This document shows, piece after piece, positions 12,301 through 26,700 of a stretch of 64,000 nt of DNA. The translations under genes were made by a program, and so were the position numbers. Each line of letters begins with the position of its first letter. The stretch's first letter is position 1. Origin of the DNA: Pterois miles (Eukaryota > Chordata > Actinopteri > Perciformes > Scorpaenidae); assembly GCA_947000775.1 (NCBI GenBank), contig CAMQGK010000318.1:3956001-4020000 (forward strand). The letters are read 5' to 3'. Under the pieces are notes generated by a model. The model made no database searches and had not been told where the DNA came from. It saw only the letters and a list, made by a program, of their open reading frames with translations.

Positions 12301-15300
12301 CTGTGTTTTTGTGCTGATGTATATGCATATGTACTGTATGTGCATATGTAATTGTACAAATATTTATTTGCATTTTTTATTTACCTATTCTATTGTTTTT
12401 ATTTCATTATTTATGTTTCATTCTATTCTGCTGTCTATGTTGTGTTTTCACTTGGAAATCACTTTGTTCTTTGGGCTTGAAAAGTGCTCTACAAATAAAA
12501 TGTATTATTATTATTATTATTGTTATGTATCCTAAGTAGGATCGACAGTATTCATGGTTAATTCTACTTGGACATATGAAAAGCAAACAAGAAAGTGTCA
12601 CATTTTGCTGATGACACAGTATTATCTTAGTGTACAGAATTCTCACCTGTCTAGCCATTCCCATTAAGTGACAAAAGTTAATTACAGCAATTCTGAAATC
12701 ATCTTTTTTTGGCTTACTACCTCAATTAAATTGCTTCAACATGAAGATGACACACTGTCTCCCGATGTAAAGCCACTAATTTCACAGTCATTTTCATTTT
12801 CAGGAGCAGGTTAAGAGAGCTGTTCAAACTATTAACCTTTGACAGAGGACTATATCCCCATGCAAAGAGAAACATTTAATCCATAAGTAATCAGGAAACA
12901 GTCATCCATGTTTAAGTTTGGTCTTCTTTTGCTCAAATTATGTCTGGCACTTGTCTCCCACTTACACAACAGTATCCTTTTATCCACTTTTACAATGATT
13001 GGCTTGATCTGTCATTTTCAAGTCTGATTTTTTCTCAGCTCTATCATTGTATCAGAGACGTTTTATCCCATATTACCAAAGCTGCATCCAGAGGTCTTCT
13101 GGCAGCTTCCTATTGGTTGTTTCACAGTCTGTCAATCAATTGAGACCTTGACTTTGAACACACATTAAATCAGTTGCATGATTCCTTAAAGCTACTAGAA
13201 TGTGCTTGCATTTTATCAATAGCTTACTTTAATGATAATTATATTCATATGCCTTATTTTATTTCTGATAGTTCATCTTTTCTTTTTTTTCAGCAGTTTG
13301 TGGCCCAATCCAGGACTGAAATGCCAGTGAATATTGAATTGAAGTCAACAGGTGGCCATCCAATGGGATGTTGCATTTCTTCTGGACATGTAAGTACGGC
13401 AATTGTTAGCTTATAATTTAGCTATAAGAATCTGATAAGCTAAAGGCTTTCTGAGAGTTTGTGTCAGGCAGCAGCCTCTGGCTCTGAAAAGTGCAGCCAA
13501 TGCGAAGTGCCTTAAACTTGCATTCTTTCTACTAGCGATCAGGGGACGACTCCTCTGGATGCAAAAAAGAAGTCTGATTGTTTATAAGATCCTACTTCTC
13601 ACTTGATTTGTACCTCAGTATACATTGTAAGCATGGTGTTCATTTAGTAAATTATGGTCCCATTTAGTGTAAAATAGACCATAAAGCAGGGTATGCTTTA
13701 GGGCGTGTCTACCTTGTGATTGACAAGTCGCTACCACGGCGTTTTTTTGTGTTTTTGTCTTAGAAATTTAACCTTTTCAGTTCATGAACAATAATTGTAA
13801 CATTTTGGTCACATAAAAATTCAGTGTTCAGTTGTACTCAGGGCCACCCTTGTGTGTCAAAGAAACCAAGATGGCGACATCCAAAATTGCAAACTCAAGG
13901 CCAAAAAACCACAGTCCGCAGACCAACAGGTGACGTCACTGCGACTATGTCCACTTCTTATGTACAGTCTATGGTTTATTTTAGTGTCTTTTTTTCTATC
14001 ACTACAAAAAGCAAGCTGGAATTCAAAGTGGAATGAAACCATAACCCTGCCAGTAAATTTTAAAAATTAGTTAATTTATCATAATGAAATATTTTTTGGC
14101 TAGTTGTCCAATTAAGATGTTGTTTCTATCCTAACCTGAAATGTTACAGAAAGCATTCTGTGCTGTTTAACTGGTATATAGCAAGTAGCAATCAAAATTT
14201 ACCAAAGATGAAACTCACACCTACAGTATCATTTTATGCTTTGCTTTAACTATATACGTTGTTCATTTCTATGTCCATTATTCCACAACTTCAGTTTCAA
14301 CTTTAGACATACATAACATATTTACATGAAGACACAGTCAAGGTCCATGTGCAGTGCACAGTAATCATATCTTTATGACTGTGAATGTAAACACTCCATC
14401 AGTCTGCTGAAAAGTTAGTGTGAATAGCAGGAGAGGGAAATGGATATTGAGTGAAAAGACGTACAGAGTATGCAGCTGTGCGCTGTGAGGTGGCGGATGC
14501 TGACTGTGGGATTCTTTTGTGTGCGATAACACGCAGCGAGAATGAATGTGAGACTGTGGACTGTTGATGTGCTTTGAAAAGAGTCACTGTGGTGACTGTA
14601 TGACTTTGTTCTTCTACCACTGAATGGGAATAGAACCTGCGCATCTCGATAGACCTCCATTTTATTCAGGGTGTAACCCACCACTTAAGAATAGGGTCTG
14701 TTAATTGCAGTAGTTGGATTTAAGTGTGAAGAGGAGGCAACTTTATAATAGGGAACCTGTGTGGGTTAATACGTGTCAAACTACTAGTGAATAAGTTACG
14801 AGCAAGACCTCACTTTAGAAAGGGGAACATATTCTGAGTTAGAAAGACTTAATTTAGAGCAGGGCTGTGCACTTAATGAAATTTCAATTTCAATTACAAT
14901 TTTGGCTTTCAACGATTATGAAAACAAGACATTCAACTTAAAACGATTATTGTGCTGCATCCATTTCGAAATGATGCTCTTGTTTTGCATTGTGTTATAA
15001 ATCCAGAGCCCCACTTTCCTTTACAGCGGTGCGCTTTCACCCCACGTGGCGGGTCAGGGACGGCCGTTTAGTGTGAGAGGATCCCCTCATGTTAACGTTC
15101 CTCGGTTTAGGCTGGCCCTTGGTCGGCTTGGAAACCCCCGGGGCGAATGTGGTGCTTTAAAGCACCCTTCACTTGGACTTTGCCGCTTCATGCTTGCTGT
15201 GCCCTCTCTCCCTGTGGCGAGAGAGCTCCCTGCTCCCGGCCAACTGTCAACTGTGGTTGTGGCATCTGCAACCCACCCGGCCCATCTTGAAACACTGACC

Positions 15301-18300
15301 CCGTCTGGTTTCCCATCCTTTGTGGGTGTGACCTTTTTCAGCTTTGTCAGCTTTGCCATCAACTAATGTCGTTATGATTAAATTGTTTACTAGAGCCCAA
15401 ACACACAGCACAGCACACAGTTCTTCATATATTTAACCTCTTAATTTTACTCTCAAAGTCACCAGATTGATGCATTTGACTTTAAATGTGGGCTACAAAA
15501 TATTCTTTTTAAAGGCATGATGTCTCCAAAGTTAATGAGTAATTGTGTAAATAATCATTATCTCAGTATTGACCAAAATACTTGTGATAATGATTATTGG
15601 TGTAAATGATAATTAAAGAATAAATTAAAGAATAATTTAGAGTTGTCAGGACAATATTAAGACTATTAGTTTGGTGTTTTGTGATGAGGGAGAATGACTA
15701 TTCTTGTGGTACTACCACCCTATTAAAACTCGTATTGAGCAAAGCTTATTAGGATTGTAATTCATGTGCAAAACCTTCCTTACTTACTATCAATACGCAG
15801 CAATAAGGAAGTTATTGGGGGAAAACTTTTAGTTAATGGCCTAATAGTTGTAGAATATGGTGATGCAGAATAAGACATTAATAAGTGCACAATGACGAAT
15901 AAAGAGCTAATATGCTACTAATATGCATGCTAATAAGCAAGTAGTTACGGGTGAACATGTGTACCTTCAATATAAAGACATATTACAGGGTAGTACAGGG
16001 GACATTCTGGTATATTTTGTGTATATGTGTTTTGTGGTAAATGTATGAGATTTTTCCAAACACATAAAGCAGACACACATTCAGTACTGAATTTTAAAAA
16101 AGAGATACACACCCTCCAGTGGCTATATGCATGTGGAATAGAAAACTTGACTAAAGGAAAGCATCGTCAGTGTCTTTCTCCGGAAGGACAGAAAACAGAA
16201 TAGAAAATGTCCACTGCTCTTTGTTGTAAACCAGTCTACCTCAAACATTTCATAAAAGTGGCACCGCTGGCAAAACAGCTGGCATGAATAAACATCCAAG
16301 TGACATCATATCATTTGGAAAACTTTCGCTACGACTGTCCACATCAAGTGTGAAATTGCTTGCAACTATGTCGACATACGCTTGACACCAACGATTCAGT
16401 TGTTAGAGTATTTGTTATGAGTGTGTTTCAAAGTGTGTTACTTACAGGCATAGTCTGTCCACCATGCAAGCTGTTGATGGCGGCCTGCGCTTCTGCGTGG
16501 CTGGAGAACTTGACAAAGGCACAGCCTGTATGCACAGAACACAAGAGAAATAGAAGGGAGGGGCACAACATCAGGGAATGGCCATGAATATGGGCAAAAA
16601 ATAAACACTATTCATTACCATTGTTTTCATGTTATCTGGTTTGTAAATATATTCTGCTATTTGTGTGTGCATCGCATAACTCTGAATGAATCAGTCTAAT
16701 TGTAGTGAAAGCATTAGCTGCGTGGAACATCCTGTCCCTCGCCCACTTCTAATTCCACCCCCTCCACGTTGGAGCATGGAGCCAAGGCATTTACTATCCA
16801 GACTTGTTTGTGATTATTAATCTGTTTAATATTTACACATTGTGATTTGTGTGCAGTCACTCATAAAAGAGATTATGATGACAAAGGCATAGTATTGTAA
16901 TCTGCCCATCTAACCGAATCTTTCCTCGCATGTAATTTCAGATGGAGGTGTTGGTGGGGGGTGGGAGGGGTGGGGGCTTTGCTCAAGGGGCATTCAAATC
17001 ATCTTAAATCTGTTGTGTAGTTAATGCACAATAGGAAAAGTCAACATAAGAAGTTGGCCGGAAGACAAGGGAGCGGGCGTTGGCAGCAGCGTTCTGGAGC
17101 CTCATTGCATTAACATTTCAAATTATGTTAAAAATGATTCAAGCGGATAATAATAATAATGCACAATATGTGTTTTGGAAGGTTGCATATCCTCATCACA
17201 TGATTAAATAGCATATCAGTGTACTGCAGGTAAAGACAGACACTAAACCACTACAACCTAAAGAGAAGTGAAATACAGTGGAACTGAAATGTGCTAATTT
17301 TCCAAAAGCTATTAAATTAAACAGGAGCTATTTCTCTAAGCTTTATGGTCGTCATAGACTGCATGAGGTATTCTGTTATGTGCTATTCTTATCCTTGCCT
17401 TCAGGTAGCTCATGTGTTAAGTCAAGAGATACCTAATTAACAAACTCGTGGATTAATTCTGCCCCCTTTTCATTAATCGAGTAGCACCGGTGTCTCAGGC
17501 TTTTCCTGAGTTCAATCCCTGGTTTCCTGTGAACTGCTGATACGTATTTAAAACGGTTACTTATGTTCATATACATTTGTTCACTCTACATTCCCAAAGG
17601 AGTCGTGGTGATTCATTTAAATTACAAACACTGATAGTGGATGTTCTGTGTCTGGCATTCTCTTCAACGTCTCAGGAGTGAGCTTTGCTTCTCAGACAAA
17701 CAAATTCATAATTTTCTGACAAAAATTAAAAAACAAAAACGAAACAAGCTTGAACTGAGGGACATGCAGTATTGTGCACAATCAGTGGAAGACAATTTCT
17801 ACCTCTACCTGAGGCTTTCCGTCCACATTCCAGCCACATTTTTTACACAGGTAAAACTGTTGTGTGCAGAAACGTGGTGAGTAGTAAAGGCCACAAGTTT
17901 CCTGTACTGTCAAATGTCCTCAAAGCTGTACAGATCTACAGAGGCAAACAGATAAGTCAAAGAAGCCTTTGATTCTGTCACAGCACTCTAACACCCTTTT
18001 ACTTCACTTGAACGCCCCTCTGGGTAGAGGCAGGAAAGGTCTTCATTTGTCCAACTGAAATGTGTCAGCCTACTGTGTGCCATTTGACTGCGAGTCTGTC
18101 TTTGAAGGAACAAACACATTTAACCTTTGTAGTTGAAATAATAAGGGGCAGTTTGTTCTCACAAAAGCCTTTTTGTTTTGCAAGGCGAGATAACGTGCTG
18201 TTGGTTCCCTAACAAGGCTATCGGATATGTGCCAGAATCCCAGTGACCCCAGCAGCTCAGCCCAACCAGAGAGACCCACACAACTGCAGGGCTTGGCTGA

Positions 18301-20724
18301 ACACCATCAACGGCAAAGTCATGTCAAACACACAATGTCCTCACATTTCTCCACTGAAAAGAAAAAAAAACAAAAACAATGCTGTAGCCTTGCTGTTCCT
18401 GACCTAGAAAAAAAAAAAAGTTCATGGACACGGAGCACAACATCTCAGAAGAATTGGAAGTGCTACAGCCTCATAAATTATAGTGCACATTTGAGTTTTT
18501 GAATTTGATGGCTCAGAATGAGTTGGGGGGGAAAAAGAGAGATTGTATTGCTTTCAAGCGAGAGGATCTGCACTGCCTTTTGAATTCCCGGGGTAATAAT
18601 ATGTATGCATGAATTCCATCCCGCTGGATGGGTGACATTTATAACACAACTTAATTATAGACCTAAAAGCCATCTCTCTATTTTTCCTGACAATCCAGGG
18701 CTCCATTCAACTCTGGCAGCAAGTGTTGCACTTTGAAAGTACTTTGAGGAGCAGCGCCACAGAGAGATGGATGTTAAACTTCTCGGCCTTTTTATTGGGT
18801 GAAGAGGGGCGCTGAAAAGCTTCTGAGTAGCATAAATTTACATCAACAGGGGACAAAGCCTCCATCATGGAACAGATAGCACTGTCAATTTCAAGGTCTG
18901 TCTCATTCAAATTACGGGAACCTCATCCCAAGCGAGGCGGCTGGCAAAATAATTTGCCGTGACATCCCGTAATGATTGCGTGGGACTGTTGCACAGTGAG
19001 TGATACGACCAGATACCTATATATGAGACCTTTTGTCTGGTGCTAGCATTCATAGTTAACATTACTCTACAGTTTTCTATTTGACGGCAGTGAGAACTTG
19101 AAGAAAAGGTAATGATGAAGCCAGTGATAATAGAGACAAATACCAACACATGAAACATATGGCATGTGAAGAGAGGAGAAAGAAAAAGAGATGGGGGGCA
19201 GGTGGGTGAATAGGAGCGAAAGCGCGAATGAGGGAGAAAACTAGCTCCTGTCTGACACAGCAGCACCGACCTTATTTCATTTCATGTGCTGTCAATCAGC
19301 TTGAGGAATCTGAGCAGACAGGAAGAGAGGGAGAGGCGGCAAAAGAGGAAACAAGCCAGGGAGAAAGAAAGGTAGTGGGCCAGTGGGGCGACGCAGAGCA
19401 ATAGTCCCGGGATTAACAGTGAGAGGAACAGATGTAGACACAGATAGGCGTGTGGTTCTCTATAGCCAGCCTTTTCTCTTTGATATACTCAGAAAGCTTG
19501 CACATTATCAACCCCTCTCCCTTGCCTTCCCACACATCCTTTTCACACATCGAGGTGCTTCATCTAGGAGAATAAATCAGTCAACAGACAGAGAGGAAAG
19601 GAAGGTAGAGGTTCCGAGCAATATCACCAGCGTTATCGCTCCAAATATGGCTGTGAGACCCATCAAAGGATGATGGGGGAGTCTCTCGCTCTCTCCGAAC
19701 AATCCCACCTGCATCGCACATTTCACAGCCATTTTTAATTTGACCACGCTCTACTAACTAAATAGCACATATATGCCACAGACATGAATGCATAAGCTGT
19801 TCTAAATCTGCCACACAGTGAGTGACAGCGGCGAAACCCCGAGCCCGGCTGCTTTATTTACAGAAGGACATTATCGTCCAATGGTGTCTCTGGGGAGGGA
19901 TGACGGGAATGTGGGAAACAAACATGATTACACCCCTCCGCTTTTCAGATAACAGGAAGAGGAGGAGGAGGGTGAGCTGAAAGACGAGGTGTTGTGTGAT
20001 GGATTTGTTGAGTACAAGCCCAGGGTGAGAGGAGCTGCCGGGATGAAGAGACAACATAAGAAGAAGTTCGCGAGGGAGAGAAAAAAGGAAAGTGAGAACA
20101 GAAAAAGGAAGGGGAATGCAGAGAGTAGTGAGAAAAAGGAAAGTGGGAGGGGAGGAGGTGTCGGAGCACAGTGACAATGAGGTATGAAAGAAATGCGAGC
20201 GAGACGCCTAAGAGGTGGAGGAGAAAAAGTAGAATAGCTGAAGGGGAGGATGAGTTATTCAGAAGAGGAGAGTGGATCGCAGACAATGTCACTGAGTGCA
20301 CAGCAGGTGAGGCATGGTTCTAAAAATGTAAGAAAGAGAGAGAGAGACATCACATGTACAGACAGACAGACGGAGGGATTAAGAGGGACGGACAGGGAAA
20401 AAAAAGAGTGGGAGGTGTGTGGGCTCTGACCCTTACTGGCCCCATCAGGCCCTCGTAGGACGGTGCACTCCTCAATCTGGCCGAAGGTCTCGAACAGCCG
20501 CCGGACGTCGTCCTCGCTCTGCTGCTTGCCGAGCATTCCCACAAACAGCTTCCTGTCTTCTGGATAGGAAGAGAGGAAGGGGGTAGGGAGGGAAGGAGGG
20601 AGGGTGGAAGAAAGGAGAGAACAGACAAATGCTACAGCTGATGGCACCGTTCTGCTGAGCTGAGAGGAACTTGTGCAACTCAACCCCCCCCTTTTTTATC
20701 AGCAGTCTGCTGTGTTGAGCCTAC

Positions 20725-20755
<31 letters not shown>

Positions 20756-23700
20756 TTGTTGTTACTGTTGTTGATCTCACTGATGTGTGGTGTGCCACCC
20801 CACCCTGGTATGAGGGAGATATATTCCTGTTTCCAGTTAGTTATTCAAGTCTGACGCGGTGACGTTTGATACAGATGATGTTTGGAGCGCTGTGGGTTTC
20901 AGGTAAAGGAGCGGCAGATTTTGCACAGGTAGACAAACTGTTAGATCGTCTGGATGCTTAAGTCACTGAGTTGAAAGAGAACATGGAACAAGAACATGGT
21001 GTTACATTTTCTCATCACCAAAGGAGTAGGAATTATAATAAGCAAGGATAAACTTTGCAGAACAAACCATCACATGATAAACTCTGGAAAAGTAACAAAA
21101 CTGTCGGCGTGCGTTAACTGGTTTGAGTCAAGACTATACTTTCACATCTACTCCACTTTCTGTTGACAGCATGTAAAATCAAGTCGGGAGTGGGGGGGGG
21201 GTTAGGAAATTTGTGTTTCTCTGTTGTTACAATGCTAATTGGCATTGTATTTTACATCACTGGAAAGCCTGTTTACCTTCACAATGAGGTCCAACTTGTA
21301 AGGACCATGCATTTGTGAGATGAGCAGTAGAGCTGATTAGGGTAGTGCCCAAGTAAAATTAGCCAAAATTCTCTCCCAATGCTAAAAAGTATATTCTCCT
21401 GTTGGTATTGACTCTTGTGCAGCACCTGCGTGCAAGGGGCCCACTGGGTGCTGCGCCCCACTAAAGTGATCATTTGGTGTCTGCTCCAAAAGCATCAGCC
21501 TGCCAGCTCTGGTACCATCTCCAAACTGAAGGCAAAGTGATGTCAAAGACAGACCGTGAAGTGGCCGTCCCAGGAAGACAGCACCCCAAGACCAGTTCAT
21601 CACCCTTACAGCACCGAGTAACCGTAGGCTGTCTTCTGGAGATTTGCAAGCAAGGTTTGCAGGACCTTATGGCATACAGATCTCTGATCAGACAGGGCAG
21701 TGTCATGGTGTGGGACGAAATCTCCCTCACTGACAAAACAAGGCCGATCATCAACGAAGGCTCATCTCAGTGCAGGGAGATATCGGGATGAGATTCTGCA
21801 GCCAGTGGGAATCACATATCTCCATAATCTGGGACCTAACTTCATCCTCCAAGATGACAACGCTCCCTCCCACAGAGCCAGGGTTATCGCAGACTTATAT
21901 GGCAGTAGAGAGACTAGAATGGCTTGCTAAGAATCCAGACCTCAGTTGAACACTTGGGGTATCAGCTTGGGCATGCTGTTCATGAGTGACCAACACAACC
22001 ACGCTGTATGACCTGCAACGAATCCTGGTTGAAGAATGGAACGCCATCACACAGCAACGTGCGACCAGGTTGGTGACCAGCATGAGGAGGAGGTGCCAGG
22101 CTGTTGTGGCTGCTCATGGATCTTTCACCCACTATTGAGGCCCCTGACAGTGTATTAAATGAATAAAGTGTAAAATTACCAATATGTCTTGTTTGTATCT
22201 TGTTACTGATGAGTCTTCAATCATCCAAGCCACCAAACAGCACAAAACAGGAGTCAATACCAACAGGAGAATACACTGTTTAGCACTGGCAAAGAATTGG
22301 TAGCAAATTGCTACAATTGCTGAATTGGTGGCAAATTTCACTTGGGTGCTACTCTCATATTCAGCTTTGCTGCTCGTCCCACAATTGCATGATCCTTACA
22401 AGTTGGACATCATTGTGAAGGTAAATAAACAGGATTTTCAATGATGTAATACACAATGTCAGTTAGCATAGTAACCCCAGAGAAATAAAACACTAAAGAC
22501 AAATTTCCAACCTTTTTTTCCCCAAGTTTATGTTGCAAGTGAGTTCAGGCACTCACATTCCTTCAGAATGTTTATGGAAATCTTGAAGTCAGGGAATAAA
22601 CACTTTGGAAAATGCGTCAAGTTGAATTAAAAAAAATGATTTTGCCCAATACACAGTGTTGGCTGCCCAGAAATAACAGATGAAGCTTTTCAGTGCAATG
22701 TTGTTTGGGGATAATTATCAGGTGAAGGTTTTAGATGTACATTTGAAGTTGTAGATGTCATCTTTTCAACTCCAACAAACGCAAACTTAAACCATATATC
22801 CACAATTCAGAGAAAGAATTTGTCTTCCAACTCTTTTGTGCACATGTTGCATAATTCTATATAACTGTTAACAAGTTAAAGGGTTAATGAGATTTTTCTT
22901 TTCTGCATATGTAACCACAGTGTCCATGACCGTGACCTATAGTTTTCATAGCCCATTGGTGGAGCAGAGACTGTGAAACTATGAAAGCTCCGAGGTCTAG
23001 TTCTCCTGCATTGAAACAGATGAATGGCAAAGCATTAGGTGGTTTTTGTTGTGACATACAGTACAATATAGTCCTGATTAAATACATCTGTTGAATCTGT
23101 GGTTTAACAACCTGCCTTATACTTTCATCTACTATGAATAGATTACTTAATTTTTTGTGTCAACAGTGGAAGAATGTTGCTAAGATGCTTGTGAGCTGCT
23201 TTGAGCAGATCAACTTCTTAATGGCCATGTATTGGTGACTAAATCTATACAACAGGGGTCCTCACCCTATTTTCCTCTGAGAGCTAATTTGACAAAATGA
23301 AAGTGGCTGAGAGCTACTCATACCAGCAAGTTGTACCTTACCAATAGCAGACATTTTCTCTGTTTTGCTTTTATGGTCTTTTGACTCTGTCCTTGACTTT
23401 TCAGTCAGTCAGTTTGGTAAACAGAGCCTGTTGTCTTTTAATTGGTTTTACACTACTTTACCTTCTTTGTTCGTAGACTGCTGTCTGATGGAAAGTCCCC
23501 TGAAAAGTTGCTGTGGACTTTGGTGAAGTGGTGCTTTTACTGACTAACATGCTTGCACCACAAATGAGACACACAGACGTGTCATTCACATTCTGGTCTT
23601 TTATTCTTGGGCTTTTATTGGCCTGGCTATTTTTTGCGACCGTTTTCAAATCTGGTGCGTGCTTCCTAGTCTCCATCACCTAACATTATGGCATCACTGA

Positions 23701-26700
23701 TGTAACAAAACGAAAAAGCAGTGACTGGCAACTAATCCTTTTGCGTTGTAAATTTTGAGTTTACAAAGTGACTGTGCTAAATTTCTGTACATATTCTTTG
23801 AACCTTTAGCGAGCTGCTCAGAACCAGTTGGCAATCTACTGGTAGCTACTTGTTAGAGACCCTTGGGTGCACTTAAAAGCAATGCTAGGTATAAATCATG
23901 GAAATATCAGGGCTATACTCTGGCTTTTAAACTGACATCTTTTGTACACTGCATCAGTAGGAAAAGGTCAAGGGTAAGTGGTCAAGGAGAACTGTTAAAA
24001 TGAGAAACAGTCCCCTTCGTACAGTGTAAATGTAAACTGAATCTAGTGTGATCTGTTTTGACGCTGAGTACTGACTTTTCTGACCAACATTTAACTGGAG
24101 TGAAGTTTGAAGGACGGCTCCACCTACACTAATGTCTTCACTGTCAGAGTTCCTTCCTGAGCTCCAGAGGGGGGCACTCTGGCTCAGATGTATGGCTTCT
24201 ATACCTCTACATTTTGGCCAGCCAGAAAGCTGAATTTTTCTAATTAATCTTCCCAGTGCCCTGGCATTAGACAGTGCATTCATCTTCTTTACATCTTTTA
24301 CATTATGCATCCCCTGTTCCGCTGTGTTGTGGAATGAAATGGCTACTAGCAAGAACCCATCGCCAGAACTGATGGAAAGTGGCAGGAAGAGGAAGAAGAG
24401 TTTATTGGAAATGACACTGTTGATCTTCAGCGTGAGTCATTTGACTGGTAGGGAGCGGGCGAGGAGCGGAGGGCGAGAGCATCACCTGGGCCTCGACAGA
24501 TGTGACGCCTCCTGTACCTGCCAGGCCCCATTAGACGCAGCTGTTCTAAAAATAAAGCGCCAGGGCTTCCTTTTTTTTTGCAGCGGGGAAATCGGATCCT
24601 GTTCCATTCCTGTAAAGTTCAAATGAGACACGTGCCTGCTACCCGCTTGGCCACACAAATGAGCACCTGCATAATCAATAAGGCCACGCTGCCCGCTCTC
24701 AACCGTCGGTGTTGTAGCTGCGGTGTCAGTCCGTGTTCCTGTAGTCACGCCTCACACAGCAGGGATTCTCAAACCCGCCAGCTGAGCCTGATGCTACTGC
24801 TCATTACTGTCCCTTCACCCTTTGGAGATCCACGCTTGGAAGTGAGTGAGAACCCTGAGGAGATCGCTACACAGACAGCCACTTATACCGTCGACTGGGA
24901 TTTAGCAAAGACCGAGAGGAGGACAGATATCTAGCAGGATATCGGGCATCAGTAAAGTAGCTGTAAAGTCAGCCCTGAACAGGTGTTGGAAAGAAACGAG
25001 CCTGAACCCTGTCCATGGCATCAAAGGTGACACATGAAACGAGGAAACAGCCGCGTCCAGAGCACACGTGACTTTGCCTTGATTGTCCCTCTATCTTTCA
25101 GCTTTTCACCGAGGTGTCACTGTAACAACTTAAATGGACATGAGTGTGGTTTTACAGGCCTCCTGCAGCGTGTTAATGTTTTGGGACAAAAGTCTCATCT
25201 CAGTCCTGGCCCGAGGAGATCTAATGGCGGCTTTACAAGGCTAATTAACAAGCCATGAGCGAAGTAATGAACTTTCAAAATGTGCTGGCAAACGCAAAAA
25301 TAAATTACACCCCAGTGAAGGCATTAAAGGAAGTGCGAGTGTACTTGCGAGCCTTCCTTTGGGAGAGCCACGGTGAGAAAATGAATTTGGAGCTGCTATC
25401 TTTTCATTGCCTGACCTCAGAGCGTCTCAGTCGGCCTACTGCGTGCCCTGGCCAGAGTATAGATTGCTATTAATTAGTCCACTTTGCACCTGTCTCCAAA
25501 GCAGCTCTTATTGGATTTTACATGTTCTTGCTCATCTCCTATGGCCGCCTGCGAGCTTTAAATTGGCGTTCTATGAATATGAATAAATATCTTGCAATGC
25601 AACCTTTGCACGACGACTCCATGATTCCATTAAAAGTGGTTAAGGATACAAAAAAAAAAAAAAAAAAATATTCTTTTAAGTGCAGTCATGTATTTGCATT
25701 AAGAGGGGTGAGGACCTTCATGTGGAACTGTCTGAGGATACAGAAGTATGACAGAACTCATTGAGCCGACTGTTTGACCTCTTGGTACTTATCTCTCATT
25801 GAGAGGGGGCTCATCTTATCCCTCTAACAGAGCTGAGCCACACAGCTGGAGAACATTTGAGCTCCACGGCACTGCTCCGCTCTACTGTGAAGAGACCTTC
25901 GTAATCTGCACTTTCAAACCTCGCCACTGCTTTAAAATAATAATGTGTGTGGTTGTTATGAAGTCTGCTACATCATTCTGATGGTTTTTTTGTGTCATTG
26001 AATCCTCAAGCACCACTAATTAATCCTGGGACGTTTATACTGTATACATTCATTTCTAATTAGCAGACTGAAGGGTACATAGGTTAAGGTGTTAATGCAA
26101 ATTAGTTTTAATGCTACTAATTTCTTTAACGCACAAATGCAACATGTGATTTTTAGGGTGTAGTAGGCTCAGTATTAAATCTAGGGTGATACTGGCATCA
26201 TATAATACTAGAAAACGTACCAACCATGTCCTGCGGTCTTATCGAGGAAGAGCCTAAACAACACTCCAAACATGCGCTAAATTTTGGCAAGAAAAAAAAA
26301 TGTCATGATCATTTTCAAAGGGGTCCCTTGACTTCTGACCTCATGATATGTGAATGAAAATGGGTTCTATGGGTACCCAACAGTCTCCCCTTTTCAGACA
26401 TGCCCACTTTATTATAATCACATGCAGTCTGGGACAAATCATAGTCAAGTCAGCACAGTGACAGCTGTTGTTGCCTGTTGAATCTGAGTTTGCCATGTTA
26501 TGATTTGAGCATATTTTTTATGCTTATTGCAGTACCTGTGAGGGTTTCTGGACAATATTTGTCATTGTTTTGTGTTGTTAATTGATTTCCAATAATAAAT
26601 ATATACATACATTTGCATAAAACAAGCATATTTTCCAACTTCCATGTTGATAAGATTACTAAATATTTCACAAATCTTCCTTTAAGGTACATGTACGTTT

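Larger units (their letters stand above)
4416..16445 (-). other. celf6: celf6 intron, about 12.0 kb
   Basis: Separates the linker-start exon from the RRM2 RNP1 exon. It holds a nested MITE (5198-6207), LINE relics (about 11820-12660), a dispersed repeat copy (about 13465-13975) and a further candidate DNA transposon (about 14865-15630). I see nothing recognisable in 6210-11800 apart from short GA-rich and poly(T) tracts (about 6720-6780 and 7141-7158), nor in 15640-16440. Confidence 0.85.

Noticed and set aside
15087..15362. Open frames on both strands (91 and 106 codons) over the GC-rich block.
   Set aside because: Both strands are open because the block is GC-rich; neither translation shows a family motif.
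17480..17540. GAGTTCAATCCC resembling a tRNA B box, with paired bases before it.
   Set aside because: No matching A box, acceptor stem or clover-leaf could be drawn, so neither a tRNA nor a tRNA-derived SINE is supported.
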